38,569 nucleotides of DNA, taken from contig CAYRKW010000030.1 of NCBI GenBank assembly GCA_964425135.1, forward strand, positions 1 to 38,569, written 5' to 3'. The translations under genes and the position numbers were made by a program. The DNA is from CAYLLD01 sp964425135. Lineage in GTDB: Bacteria; Pseudomonadota; Alphaproteobacteria; Rhodobacterales; Rhodobacteraceae. The notes beneath the pieces were generated by a model. The model saw only the letters and a program-made list of their open reading frames with translations, ran no database searches and had not been told where the DNA came from. This document shows, piece by piece, positions 7,212 through 15,758 of this stretch. Within the stretch, counting starts at the first letter, position 1. Every line of letters begins with the position of its first letter.

Positions 7212-9452
7212 ATGGGACGTATGAGAACAATTGCCCGCCGCAGTTTCCTTGTCGGCTCTGCCGCCATTCTGGGCGGGGTTGCCTTTGGCACTTACATGGT
7301 CAAGCGCCCGGCGGATAACCCCTTGGCGGACGGTTTGGCGTCGGGTGAGGCGAGCTTTAATCCTTGGGTCAAAATTAATGCTGACGGGATCACGTTAATC
7401 GGGCCGCATGCGGATAAGGGGCAGGGTGTTGCCTCATCACAGGCGGCGCTGATTGCCGAAGAGATGGATCTGGAATTCGGGCAGTTTGAGACAAGTTTCG
7501 GTCCTCCAAGCCCGGCCTATTGGAACACGGCGATGGCAGATGAAGCGGTCCCGTTCAAATCCACGGACGAAAGCTTCATGGCTGAGACCATGCGCTCAAC
7601 AATCGGTGGCGTGATGAAGCTGATGGGTCTTCAAGGGACCGGCGGGTCCACCACGATGGCCGACAGTTTTGATAAGCTGCGCATGGCGGGTGCTGTGGCG
7701 CGCGAGACGTTGAAACTGGCGGCGGCGCAGGAGAATGGCGTTGCCGTCGAGGAACTGACGACCAAGGCGGGCGCTGTCATTCTGCCTGATGGGACAGAAC
7801 TGCCATATACCGCGCTTGCCGCAGCAGCGGCGCAGATTGAGCCGGTGCAAGATGTGACGTTGCGAGATCCGAGCGAATGGCGCTTGATCGGCAAACCAAT
7901 GCAGCGGCTCGATGTCGTCGGCAAATCCACAGGTACGCTTCCCTATGGAATTGATCTGGCGGTGGATGGGATGGTCCATGCGACGGTGCGGATCAATCCA
8001 TGCAAAGGCGGGCAGATGGACAGCTATGACGCCTCCGCGACCGAAGGCATGCGCGGGGATATCAAGGTTCTTGAAATCACCGGCGGTTTGGCGGTTGTAG
8101 CGGATAACACCTGGCGGGCCATTCAGGCGGCAAATGCAATTGAGATCGAATGGGGCAAAGCGCCCTACCCGGAAGAAATGGACGGGCACTGGGCGGCGCT
8201 TGATGCGAGTTTCACGCCAGAGCGGCTTGATAGCAAATGGCGAGATGACGGGGACGCGGATGCGGCTTTGGCGCAGGGGCCTGTGATCGAGGCGGAGTAT
8301 CGCTCGCCTTACGTTGCTCACGCGCCAATGGAGCCTTTGAATGCCATCGTCACTGTGACGGACGAAGGTGTGGAGATTTGGACGGGTCATCAGGTGCCAC
8401 AGCAGCTTCAGATTATTGCTGCCGCGATCACGGGACATGAGCAGCATCAGGTTTCCTTCCACAACCAGTATATCGGCGGCAGCTTTGGGCATCGCCTGGA
8501 GTTTGAGCATATCAAACAGGCGGTCGAGATTGCCAACCAGATGCGCGGCACGCCGGTGAAACTGACCTATTCGCGAGAGGAGGATTTCCTTCAGGATTTC
8601 CCGCGGCATATTTCGATGGGTCGGGCCAAAGGCGTGGTCCGCGATGGCAAGGTCGAGACGATTGATCTGTCGATTGCGGCGCCTTCAGTGATATCCTCGC
8701 AAATGGCGCGGGCGAATATCCCTGTGCCGGGGCCGGATGCGCAGATTGCGGCGGGGGCGTGGAATAACCCCTATGCGATCCCGCACTACAGAATGCAGGC
8801 GTTTCGAGCCCCGGAGCTCGCGCCGACATCCTCGTGGCGTGCAGTGGGCGCACCAGCGGCGGGCTTTTTCTTCGACAGCTTCCTTGATGAATTGATCCAT
8901 GAAGCGGGCGCCGATCCGATGGAGGAGCGCATACGCCTGATGGATCATGAAGCATCGCGGATCGTCCTGGAAACAGTGGCGGACATGTCATCCTGGGGCG
9001 GAGCGCTCGGTCCCAATCAGGCGCGCGGTGTCGCTTTTGTTGAGAGTTTTGGCGTGCCGGTTGCGGAGGTGGTTGAGGTGACCAACACCGATGCGGGGAT
9101 CCGGCTTGATAAAGTCTGGGTTGCTTGTGATGTGGGTACGGTAGTTGATCCGGTCAATTTCGAAAATCTGGTGCAGGGCGGTGTCGTCTTCGGGCTGGGC
9201 CATGCGATCAACGCGCAGATCACCTATTCGAAGGGCATGGCTGAGCAGGATAATTATCACGCCCATGAGGCGATGCGGCTTTATCAATGCCCTGAGATAT
9301 TCGTAAAAGGTCTTGAGAACAGTCATCATGTGCGCGGTATCGGCGAGCCGCCGGTCCCCCCAGCGGCCCCTGCACTGGCCAATGCGATTTTCGCAGCCAC
9401 TGGCACGCGGCTTCGGGAAATGCCGTTCAACAAATTCATCGATTTTGTGTGA
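7212..9452 (+). CDS. Molybdopterin subunit of a periplasmic hydroxylase/aldehyde dehydrogenase (IorB-like)
   Basis: This is the large catalytic subunit (746 aa, normal for the IorB branch) that carries the molybdenum cofactor and hydroxylates aldehydes or N-heteroaromatics. A Tat signal lies at the N-terminus (ARRSFLVGSAAILGG), so the folded complex should be exported to the periplasm. The C-terminal motif RGIGEPPVPPAAPALANAI carries the glutamate that acts as base in this family, and substrate-channel regions such as GGSFGHRLEFEH and SFRAPE-like FRAPELAPTSSWR are present. It runs 3 nt after the iron-sulfur subunit and is followed by the cytochrome that would take its electrons. The true substrate is unknown; isoquinoline, nicotinate and aldehydes are used by relatives. 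Confidence 0.9.
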   Translation: MGRMRTIARRSFLVGSAAILGGVAFGTYMVKRPADNPLADGLASGEASFNPWVKINADGITLIGPHADKGQGVASSQAALIAEEMDLEFGQFETSFGPPSPAYWNTAMADEAVPFKSTDESFMAETMRSTIGGVMKLMGLQGTGGSTTMADSFDKLRMAGAVARETLKLAAAQENGVAVEELTTKAGAVILPDGTELPYTALAAAAAQIEPVQDVTLRDPSEWRLIGKPMQRLDVVGKSTGTLPYGIDLAVDGMVHATVRINPCKGGQMDSYDASATEGMRGDIKVLEITGGLAVVADNTWRAIQAANAIEIEWGKAPYPEEMDGHWAALDASFTPERLDSKWRDDGDADAALAQGPVIEAEYRSPYVAHAPMEPLNAIVTVTDEGVEIWTGHQVPQQLQIIAAAITGHEQHQVSFHNQYIGGSFGHRLEFEHIKQAVEIANQMRGTPVKLTYSREEDFLQDFPRHISMGRAKGVVRDGKVETIDLSIAAPSVISSQMARANIPVPGPDAQIAAGAWNNPYAIPHYRMQAFRAPELAPTSSWRAVGAPAAGFFFDSFLDELIHEAGADPMEERIRLMDHEASRIVLETVADMSSWGGALGPNQARGVAFVESFGVPVAEVVEVTNTDAGIRLDKVWVACDVGTVVDPVNFENLVQGGVVFGLGHAINAQITYSKGMAEQDNYHAHEAMRLYQCPEIFVKGLENSHHVRGIGEPPVPPAAPALANAIFAATGTRLREMPFNKFIDFV

Positions 9453-9460
9453 GACCTGAT

Positions 9461-10075
9461 ATGATGTTGCGCAGTATCATCGTCTTGCTCTCGCTGCTCA
9501 CGCCGGGCCTAGCGTTGGGCGAAACGGTGGTGATCAACCCGCCAGCGGGCGGATCGGTGGATCGGCAATCAGGGCTTGCGGCATGGGCGCGGGTGTTCGA
9601 GGTCACATCACACCCGCGCTGTTCGAACTGTCATGTTGGCGCGGATAACCGGCCCATGTGGTCGGGGCCGTCCTATGGCAAGACCCGCCCGCACGGGATG
9701 AATATCAATGCGGGCGAGAGTCGGATCGGCGCGGAAACCGTGCTGTGCAGCACCTGTCATGCCTATCGCGAGACCGGCAACGATATGCCCCATGCCGCGC
9801 CGCAAGTGGCGATGGAATGGCAGCTTGCGCCGGTGGAGGCCGAGTGGTTCGGCAAGTCTTCGGTCGAGGTGTGCAATCAGCTGCGTGATCCCGAACGCAA
9901 TGGCAATCGCAGCTTGTTAGAGTTGGCAGAGCACCTCGATCACGATCTGATTTTGCATTGGGCCTGGTCACCGGGCGGCGGACGCGAGCCTGCGCCCTAT
10001 TCGTTGCAAGAGCATGTGGACGATCTGCTCGTCTGGGGTGTCGCTGGATTTCCTTGCGAAAATGATGCGGAGTAA
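9461..10075 (+). CDS. Exported dihaem cytochrome c, electron acceptor of the hydroxylase
   Basis: This 204-aa protein begins with a signal peptide (MMLRSIIVLLSLLTPGLALG) and contains two haem c attachment sites, CSNCH and CSTCH (about residues 50 and 89). Histidine and methionine residues after each could serve as distal ligands. Its position directly behind the molybdenum subunit suggests that it passes electrons from the hydroxylase to the respiratory chain, as cytochrome partners do in periplasmic relatives. ATG 9461 is chosen; a GTG at 9449 overlapping the previous stop would add four residues ahead of the signal peptide. The sequence beyond the haem sites is not one I recognise by name. 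Confidence 0.85.
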   Translation: MMLRSIIVLLSLLTPGLALGETVVINPPAGGSVDRQSGLAAWARVFEVTSHPRCSNCHVGADNRPMWSGPSYGKTRPHGMNINAGESRIGAETVLCSTCHAYRETGNDMPHAAPQVAMEWQLAPVEAEWFGKSSVEVCNQLRDPERNGNRSLLELAEHLDHDLILHWAWSPGGGREPAPYSLQEHVDDLLVWGVAGFPCENDAE

Positions 10076-10081
10076 ATAGCC

Positions 10082-10429
10082 ATGCCAACACTCTCAGGCC
10101 CATATGGCTCGGGCGCCTTTTTTATCCTGATCAGCGCGGTTCTGCACTTGATCGCCTGCGTCTTCTCCGGATTTTCGACCGAGGCGCTGATCCTCATTCC
10201 GGTCGGGCTGATCTATCTGGCCATCAGCGCCGGATTAACGCGCGGTATGCGCTGGTTGGCTTACATCGCCTTTTTCATCATGGCGATTGGCGGCATTTAC
10301 CTGCTTGCAGGCCTCTGGTCCGCCTCAACCATCCCGCTGTGGATCAGGCTCGGCATTATCGCTTCGGATTGGATCGCCGCTGCTGCGCTTTTCGTGGCGC
10401 TCTGGCGCGCACCTGAGGCGACGGTTTAG
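10082..10429 (+). CDS. Small four-helix membrane protein of unknown function
   Basis: This 115-residue protein is almost entirely hydrophobic, with about four membrane segments (roughly residues 12-30, 35-52, 57-79 and 86-107) and short polar ends. I recognise no family motif. ATG 10082 lies 6 nt after the cytochrome gene and is preceded by GGAG nine bases upstream, so it probably belongs to the hydroxylase operon and might be a membrane anchor or accessory for that system, which is inference. Its end faces a long hairpin-rich spacer. Confidence 0.7.
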   Translation: MPTLSGPYGSGAFFILISAVLHLIACVFSGFSTEALILIPVGLIYLAISAGLTRGMRWLAYIAFFIMAIGGIYLLAGLWSASTIPLWIRLGIIASDWIAAAALFVALWRAPEATV

Positions 10430-10675
10430 CGCAGCACGGAATTATTTTGAGTGGTCCGCGGGCCTGTCACCTTGCGATCGCCAAATAGCGTCCTCGCGGC
10501 GGTCGTATCACTCCAACGCCTGCCATTGCGATTGTGTACGATCTATCGCGTCGCGTTGACACACATCAAACAAGTGATATCGATAGGCTTTGCGCCATCA
10601 CCCAGAGCGCCTGACATGCCAACGATCAATGCAATCGGCATAATCGCGTAGGCCTCCAAACCGGTCCCGCCCCAG

Positions 10676-10697
10676 TTTCGCATTTCAAAAATACTCA
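10676..10697 (+). repeat. Intergenic AT-rich motif, copy A
   Basis: The sequence reads TTTCGCATTT-CAAAAATACTCA. It matches copy B at 13277-13299 and the complement of 19773-19794 with one or two differences. Like copy C it is followed within a few bases by a perfect hairpin. Confidence 0.65.
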
Positions 10698-10703
10698 CCA
10701 GTG

Positions 10704-10724
10704 ATTTCGCGCATCGCGCGAAAT
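10704..10724. other. Perfect hairpin beside motif copy A
   Basis: ATTTCGCGC-ATC-GCGCGAAAT is a perfect 9-bp inverted repeat with a 3-nt loop, six bases after the AT-rich motif. It lies between two convergent genes and could be part of a REP-like element or a terminator, although no T run follows directly. Confidence 0.6.
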
Positions 10725-10786
10725 GATATGTCGTGCGGCCCCGCCGGGGCCCGCCGGGGAGGGCGGCCCAGCCGCCCCCGCAATGG

Positions 10787-10796
10787 NNNNNNNNNN
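10787..10796. other. Assembly gap (10 N)
   Basis: Ten undetermined bases lie inside a GC-rich, hairpin-forming stretch. The number may not reflect the real missing length. No gene is interrupted. Confidence 0.98.
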
Positions 10797-10867
10797 AAAA
10801 ATACACACCTTTTTTTCCGGCCTTGGGGTAATTTTATTTGTCGGGGGGCCCGTCGGGGCCGCTCCGC

Positions 10868-11668
10868 TTAGCTCAGCACATCATCCCAATCATGGGTGAG
10901 CGCCGGGATGCGCGCGCGCGCCGCCGCAACTTCGCTCATATCAAGCTCAACCACCGCCAGACCCGGCGCATCGCCCATGTCGCGCAGCACGTCGCCCCAA
11001 GGCGCCACAATCATGCTGTGTCCGTAGGTTTCCCGTCCATCCTCATGGGTGCCAACCTGCGCCGCAGCAATCACAAATGCACCGCTCTCAATGGCGCGGG
11101 CGCGCAAGAGCGTCTCCCAATGCGCTTTACCGGTGGCAGGTGTGAAAGCAGACGGGATCATCATAATAGCAGCGCCTGCGCGCGCATAGTGACGATAGAG
11201 ATGCGGGAAGCGCAGATCGTAGCAGACCGACATTCCAATCCCGCCCCAAGGTGTTTGCGCCAGAACAGCCCTTGTCCCCGGCGCATAACGCTTGCTTTCA
11301 ACAAGTGGCGGGGCGTCGTCGGGATAGTAGTCGAAAAGATGTATCTTGTCGTAGCGCGCAACGATCTGGCCCTGTGCATCAATCAGGTTGGAATGGTTGA
11401 GAAACCGCCCATCCGCGCTCGCAATCGGGGTGGAGCCGGTGTGAATCCAAAGACCATGCGCACGAGCAGCCTCGATGCAGGCGTTGATATAGGGATCATC
11501 GGCCTCAGAGGTCGCCTCGCTCAGGCGGCGGTTCATACACCCCGCAACCTCCGGCAAGGCGAGCATGTCGCACGACTGCGCTGCTGCATCGCGGGCATGG
11601 GACTGCATCGCGGCGATATTGGGCGCGTAATCGGCGGCGCTGCACATCTGGACCAATCCTAACCGCAC
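10868..11668 (-). CDS. Carbon-nitrogen hydrolase (nitrilase superfamily amidase)
   Basis: This cytosolic amidohydrolase of 266 aa belongs to the Nit1/Nit2-like branch, whose members include deaminated-glutathione amidase and omega-amidase. The catalytic triad is visible: Glu in LALPEVAG, Lys in YDKIHLFD and Cys in GMSVCYDLRFPHLYR. The start is GTG at 11668, with GGAGG seven bases upstream giving VRLGLVQM, the normal family beginning; a longer start would place that ribosome site inside the gene. It is transcribed away from the aminotransferase-like gene across a 112-nt spacer, and its end faces the hairpin-rich spacer. Substrate uncertain; repair of deaminated glutathione is the most common role for this branch. 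Confidence 0.88.
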   Translation of the reverse strand: MRLGLVQMCSAADYAPNIAAMQSHARDAAAQSCDMLALPEVAGCMNRRLSEATSEADDPYINACIEAARAHGLWIHTGSTPIASADGRFLNHSNLIDAQGQIVARYDKIHLFDYYPDDAPPLVESKRYAPGTRAVLAQTPWGGIGMSVCYDLRFPHLYRHYARAGAAIMMIPSAFTPATGKAHWETLLRARAIESGAFVIAAAQVGTHEDGRETYGHSMIVAPWGDVLRDMGDAPGLAVVELDMSEVAAARARIPALTHDWDDVLS

Positions 11669-11780
11669 CAAGTCACCTCCGCCGAGCTTGCCAAAATCGC
11701 CTGCCCCCAAAATTGCGACAAACCGCGCATTGATGCAAGATCGCTTGCCTCGCTGGGGCGCGCATGGTCAAACTCGACCC

Positions 11781-13271
11781 ATGGATAAAACCCGCCGACA
11801 TACTGCAATTGCCAGCGCCAAAGTGGCCACCGCAGGCCCGCCGCCCAAAGGTCCGATCAATCCGTTTTTCGGGGTTGGTCCGATCACCGATATGGCAGCG
11901 GATGAGGCGGATGCGGCCGAGACGCAAAAAGCCTTCGAGGACTGGATTTCCCGAAGCTATCGCAAGCAGGATGCGGCGGACAACGACATCGGCGCTTATA
12001 CCGTGTATGAGCTGTCCCGCTCAATGCACCGGGGCGCGCCCGGGGATGCGATCCTTGCGGATATGGCCCATCACATCCACCGTTATTTCGGCTTTCCTGC
12101 CTATAATCGCATGGCCATCGGCGTTGGCGGCGGGCATTCGGGCTTCACGGCTGCTGCGCTGCATTTCATCAACCCGCGCGACAGTTTGCAGGGTATATTC
12201 ATCGACACCCGTCATCCTGGCGAGGCTCCGGGTGGGTTTTTCCGACAGCTTTGGGGCACGCAGATTATCGAGATGATGCGCACATCGCCAGGTGGTTCAT
12301 CAGACCGGTTGCATTTTGCCGATGAAGAAGGGGTGATCCCCAGCCCTGATGCGCTTGATGAGATGGGGGTGAAGTTGGTCTTTGGTGTGGGGCATGAGAC
12401 ATCGGGCGCCACAACCTACAATCTGACCGATATACGCAATCTCATTGACTGGATCGACCGCGATCCGGCGCGCAATCATGCGATCATCGACGCAACATCG
12501 CTTTTGGGCGCGATGCCATGGCCCAAAGAGCTGATCACCGAGTTTTTGCGCAAATGCAATTTCTTCACGCCGTTTCAAAAAGCCATCGGCGGGGCGACCG
12601 GATATTACGCTATAACCCTGACACCATCGGCGCGCACATTCATCGATATCAATCAGGTCAATCCAGGGTTCGCCATCCCGCGTCAGCACAAGATCGCGGT
12701 GCCGGAAAACCCGGCAGAGGCGCTGACCTCGCGCAAATCGGTGGACTTCGGCCCTGTTTATGATCCGCAGGACGACCGGATGATGGGCGGCGTGATAAAC
12801 ACCTTCTCCGCACTGGCGCTCGCACAAACGACATTCGCACTGCTGCGGATGGAGCGGAAAGTCGGGCCAGTTGAGACCTTGAACCAACGCTCGCTCGCAA
12901 ACCGCGATGCCATCGAAAAATGGATCGCGCGCGAGCCGCTCTTTGAACTCGCGGTCTCCGACCCCTCGCGGCGGGGATGCGCAGTGACGCTGATCAAAGC
13001 GAGCGATCCGGATATTGAGGATGCAGATATTCACTCAAAGATCATCGAAGGGTCCAAAGCGATTCTGGGTTTTGAAGGCATGATGCGCCCGGATGGCACG
13101 GTTGAGCCCGGGCTTGATGTCGCGCGCTACGTGAATGCCTTTCCCGGCACGCCCGGAGACTATCGCGCCTGGATCGGAGGCATTCGCCCCACCAGCGACA
13201 TCATCGCGCTGCTCGATTGCATTCGGTATGCCTATCTGCGGGCGAAGATTGTGGTGTTGTCGGACAAATAA
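11781..13271 (+). CDS. PLP-dependent class V aminotransferase-fold enzyme (SerC-like), substrate unknown
   Basis: The protein has the fold-type I signs of class V aminotransferases. There is a glycine-rich phosphate-binding region (IGVGGGHSGFTAAALHF), the cofactor aspartate in HAIIDATSLLGAMPW and a probable Schiff-base lysine in FFTPFQKAIGGATGYYA. It resembles phosphoserine aminotransferase in places, but at about 496 aa it is far longer than SerC (about 360-390), so I do not assign serC. The start is uncertain. ATG 11781 leads into a lysine/proline-rich tail, but no good ribosome site precedes it, and the frame is open back to 11688. A short repeat motif begins six bases after its stop. Confidence 0.75.
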   Translation: MDKTRRHTAIASAKVATAGPPPKGPINPFFGVGPITDMAADEADAAETQKAFEDWISRSYRKQDAADNDIGAYTVYELSRSMHRGAPGDAILADMAHHIHRYFGFPAYNRMAIGVGGGHSGFTAAALHFINPRDSLQGIFIDTRHPGEAPGGFFRQLWGTQIIEMMRTSPGGSSDRLHFADEEGVIPSPDALDEMGVKLVFGVGHETSGATTYNLTDIRNLIDWIDRDPARNHAIIDATSLLGAMPWPKELITEFLRKCNFFTPFQKAIGGATGYYAITLTPSARTFIDINQVNPGFAIPRQHKIAVPENPAEALTSRKSVDFGPVYDPQDDRMMGGVINTFSALALAQTTFALLRMERKVGPVETLNQRSLANRDAIEKWIAREPLFELAVSDPSRRGCAVTLIKASDPDIEDADIHSKIIEGSKAILGFEGMMRPDGTVEPGLDVARYVNAFPGTPGDYRAWIGGIRPTSDIIALLDCIRYAYLRAKIVVLSDK

Positions 13272-13276
13272 CCCGA

Positions 13277-13299
13277 TTTCGCCTTTCCAAAAATACTCA
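13277..13299 (+). repeat. Intergenic AT-rich motif, copy B
   Basis: The sequence reads TTTCGCCTTTCC-AAAAATACTCA and starts six bases after a stop codon. It matches copies A (10676-10697) and C (19773-19794). A weak CGGCG-GAA-CGCCG hairpin (13322-13334) follows 22 bases later, before the convergent gene. Confidence 0.65.
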
Positions 13300-13358
13300 A
13301 ATAAACCTTTAAGACGCGAGACGGCGGAACGCCGGCTCACCGCTTGGTTGGAACGCGC

Positions 13359-13832
13359 TCACTCGAAGGCGGCGCGTTCGGCATCGCTGCATCCGCGTTT
13401 GCGCAGGCAGGTTTTGATCGCTGTAACCTGCCCGAAGCCGGGGTTTTGAAAGAAGTCGGCGGAGCATTCTTGTGATCGTAAGTGCAGCCTGTCTTCACGG
13501 TGTTCGAGAAACATCAAAAGAGGTGTTGCCGCATCTGGCAGCGCGCCGCACCAGGCGCTGGCGCAGCCGGTTGTGACGGTGAACTCTTTGGTCTGCCTCT
13601 CGCCCCGAAAATTGATTCTCCCTTCAAACTTGTAGCGCACCGTTCGGGGCTGTCCCGCGACATAGGTCGGCACAGTCTCCAGTGGTGTGATTTGGCCGTA
13701 AGCGAGGGAGTAGAGTTCGGGGGCGACGAGAATGCGGTCGAACGTGTCGGCAAAATTCACTTTCATGCACGACAGCGCGCTTGCAGGTCCAGCCGCCATC
13801 AATGCTGCGAAAAATGCGAGCGCTTTACACAC
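13359..13832 (-). CDS. Small exported cysteine-containing protein, function unknown
   Basis: The frame most likely begins at GTG 13832, which overlaps the end of the upstream rppH gene by eight bases and has GAGG about seven bases ahead. That gives 157 aa starting with a signal peptide (VCKALAFFAALMAAGPASA). The mature part has eight or so cysteines, suggesting disulfides in the periplasm, but no recognised domain. A much longer upstream start would overlap rppH extensively and is unlikely. It is the last gene of the gpmI-to-rppH minus-strand block and is convergent with the aminotransferase-like gene. Confidence 0.7.
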   Translation of the reverse strand: MCKALAFFAALMAAGPASALSCMKVNFADTFDRILVAPELYSLAYGQITPLETVPTYVAGQPRTVRYKFEGRINFRGERQTKEFTVTTGCASAWCGALPDAATPLLMFLEHREDRLHLRSQECSADFFQNPGFGQVTAIKTCLRKRGCSDAERAAFE

Positions 13833-14322
13833 GCATGGCCTCAACGAGCGGGCCGAACTCGGTCCAGACGGCCTCATACACATCGCGTTTGAAGGGGACG
13901 ATGCTCTCAATAAGCGAGCCATAGGGCATCCATTGCCAGTGCGAGAATTCCGGTTCCTCGGTCTCGATATTGATCAAGCTGTCTGGCCCTTTGAAGTGCA
14001 TCAGGAACCAGCGTTGTTCTTGCCCGCGGAACCGGCCTTTCCAGAGTTTTGGCACAAGATCGTAGGGAAGATCGTATTTCAGCGGTGTTTCCATGGCCGC
14101 CAGAAGCTCGGTGTTTTCTTTGGGAATGGCCGTCTCTTCGCCCATCTCGCGATAGGCCGCGTCCAGTAGCGCTTCGCCCGGATCCACACCGCCCTGCGGC
14201 ATCTGCCAGGCATTCGCGGCATTGTCGATCCGGCGACCAGACCAGATATGGCCTGCGTCATTGATGATCATCACCCCGACGCAAGGGCGGTATGGCAAGG
14301 CTTTGATGGCCGCTTCATCCAT
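13825..14322 (-). CDS. rppH: RNA 5'-pyrophosphohydrolase (Nudix)
   Basis: RppH removes pyrophosphate from the 5' end of mRNAs and thereby starts their decay. The 165-aa protein opens with LPYRPCVGVMIIN, which is characteristic. The Nudix box runs from GGVDPGEALLDAAYREMGEE near residue 43, with the metal-binding REMGEE intact and Ala replacing the usual Gly near its end. Other RppH hallmarks are WQMPQGG and RWFLMHFKG. ATG 14322 is preferred over a GTG three codons upstream because AAGG lies eight bases before the ATG. It follows ctpA after a GC-rich hairpin and overlaps the next small gene. Confidence 0.93.
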   Translation of the reverse strand: MDEAAIKALPYRPCVGVMIINDAGHIWSGRRIDNAANAWQMPQGGVDPGEALLDAAYREMGEETAIPKENTELLAAMETPLKYDLPYDLVPKLWKGRFRGQEQRWFLMHFKGPDSLINIETEEPEFSHWQWMPYGSLIESIVPFKRDVYEAVWTEFGPLVEAMRV

Positions 14323-14360
14323 ATCCGGCACCTTTTGCGTTGGGCTTTATCGAAAGAGTT

Positions 14361-14390
14361 CGCGCGCCGCTGAAGTTATCGCGGCGCGCG
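14361..14390 (-). terminator. GC-rich hairpin after ctpA
   Basis: CGCGCGCCGC and GCGGCGCGCG (14361-14370 and 14381-14390) form a perfect 10-bp stem with a 10-nt loop, downstream of ctpA and before rppH. No clean U run follows on the minus strand, so it may be a weak terminator or RNA-processing signal rather than a strong stop. Confidence 0.55.
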
Positions 14391-14400
14391 TCTTTGGTCT

Positions 14401-15738
14401 TTATCGCTGGACTTGCGAGACGACGGCCATGCCTTTGATCAGATCAAGCGCATAGGCAAGCTGACTGTCTTCAGAGCGGCGACGGGCGGTTTCTTCCTGT
14501 GCCAGACGCTCTTCTTCCAAAAGCTGCTGTTGGTCTTCGGTCAAGCTGTCGTTATCAAGAGATCCGCGCAGGTCCGCTTCGGTGCGGCTGCTTGCAGCTG
14601 CTTCGTCTTCATCGTCCGCATTTGGATCCGGCGGGCGGAACTCGACGATGACATCGGGCGCCACGCCAAGCGCTTGGATAGAGCGACCCGATGGCGTGTA
14701 ATAGCGCGCAGTTGTCAAGCGGATCGCGCCGGAGCCTTGTAGTGGCATGATCGTCTGAACAGAGCCTTTACCGAAGGTTTTGGTGCCGACGATTATGGCG
14801 CGGTGATGGTCTTGCAGAGCGCCTGCAACGATCTCCGACGCTGAGGCCGAGCCGCCGTTGATCAAAACGACGATCGGTTTGCCTTGGGCCAGATCACCGG
14901 GTTTGGCGTTGTAACGGTCGCTGTTATTATTGTCGCGGCCACGGGTCGAGACGATCTCGCCTTTTTCCAGGAACGCGTCGGACACCTTGATCGCTTGGGT
15001 CAGCAATCCGCCAGGGTTGTTACGCAGATCGAGAACGAACCCGTCGACATTTTCAATGCCACCCAATTCCTCGACCAGATCAGCGATGCTTTCTTCAAGG
15101 TTGGGATAGGTTTTCTCGGTGAAGGACGCAATGCGCAGGATGGGCACGTTGTCCTCAAGCCGACCGCGCACGATGCGCATCTCGATAGTGTCGCGCACAA
15201 GCGTCACATCGAAGGGCTCATCTGTGCCTTCGCGCACGATGGTGATGATGATCTCTGAGCCGACAGGGCCGCGCAGTCTTTCAACGCTTTCGTTAAGCGT
15301 TAGACCCAGAAGGCTTTCGCCATCAAGATGGGTGATGAAATCGCCCGACTGAATGCCAGCGGCTGCGGCGGGTGTGTCGTCCATCGGTGTGACGACTTTG
15401 ACGAATCCATCTTCTTGGGTGACTTCGATGCCCAGCCCGCCGAACTCGCCACGTGTCTGGGTGCGCATGTCCTGAAAGTCATCGGGTGGCAGGAAGGATG
15501 AATGCGGGTCGAGTGAGGTGAGCATGCCATTGATGGCGGCCTCGATCAGTTCTTCTTCGTTGACCTCTTCAACATAGCCGGACCGGATACGTTCGAAAAT
15601 GTCACCGAACAGATCGAGATTTTCGTAAGTGGTGCGCGCCTTTTGCGTCTCCTGAGCGACAATCGGTGCAGCAAACTGCGTCGTGACCAATATCCCTGCT
15701 GCGATTCCGCCGACTGCTGCCAGTAGGTGCTTTTTCAT
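14401..15738 (-). CDS. ctpA: Carboxy-terminal processing protease (S41 family)
   Basis: This 445-aa exported serine protease trims C-termini of periplasmic proteins and helps control peptidoglycan hydrolases. Its N-terminal signal or anchor is MKKHLLAAVGGIAAGILVT. The family lead-in is YVEEVNEEELIEAAINGML, followed by DPHSSFL. A PDZ domain covers about residues 95-175 (GEFGGLGIEV to TIVREG). The protease core has the catalytic Ser in VLINGGSASASEIVAGAL and the general-base Lys in GTKTFGKGSVQT. An acidic, glutamine-rich tail follows, with coiled-coil character. It lies 20 nt after the EnvC-like gene, whose product could act in the same cell-wall process. Confidence 0.95.
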   Translation of the reverse strand: MKKHLLAAVGGIAAGILVTTQFAAPIVAQETQKARTTYENLDLFGDIFERIRSGYVEEVNEEELIEAAINGMLTSLDPHSSFLPPDDFQDMRTQTRGEFGGLGIEVTQEDGFVKVVTPMDDTPAAAAGIQSGDFITHLDGESLLGLTLNESVERLRGPVGSEIIITIVREGTDEPFDVTLVRDTIEMRIVRGRLEDNVPILRIASFTEKTYPNLEESIADLVEELGGIENVDGFVLDLRNNPGGLLTQAIKVSDAFLEKGEIVSTRGRDNNNSDRYNAKPGDLAQGKPIVVLINGGSASASEIVAGALQDHHRAIIVGTKTFGKGSVQTIMPLQGSGAIRLTTARYYTPSGRSIQALGVAPDVIVEFRPPDPNADDEDEAAASSRTEADLRGSLDNDSLTEDQQQLLEEERLAQEETARRRSEDSQLAYALDLIKGMAVVSQVQR

Positions 15739-15758
15739 GCTTTACCTTTCGATATCCC

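Larger units (their letters stand above)
10430..10867. other. Spacer between convergent genes: AT-rich motif, hairpins, assembly gap
   Basis: No coding frame is convincing here. The first 240 bases show nothing recognisable. From 10676 there is an AT-rich motif repeated elsewhere in the window, a perfect hairpin (10704-10724), and a GC-rich stretch with a further perfect 7-bp hairpin (GGGCGGC, 10761-10767 with 10771-10777). The N run and a T-rich stretch (about 10809-10815) follow. The strong folding may explain why the assembly breaks here. The structures could terminate transcription from both sides. Confidence 0.7.

Noticed and set aside
10838..11662. 274-codon plus-strand open frame opposite the nitrilase-family gene
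   Set aside because: The minus strand carries a complete catalytic triad. The plus frame has no motif and an Arg/His-rich shadow composition.
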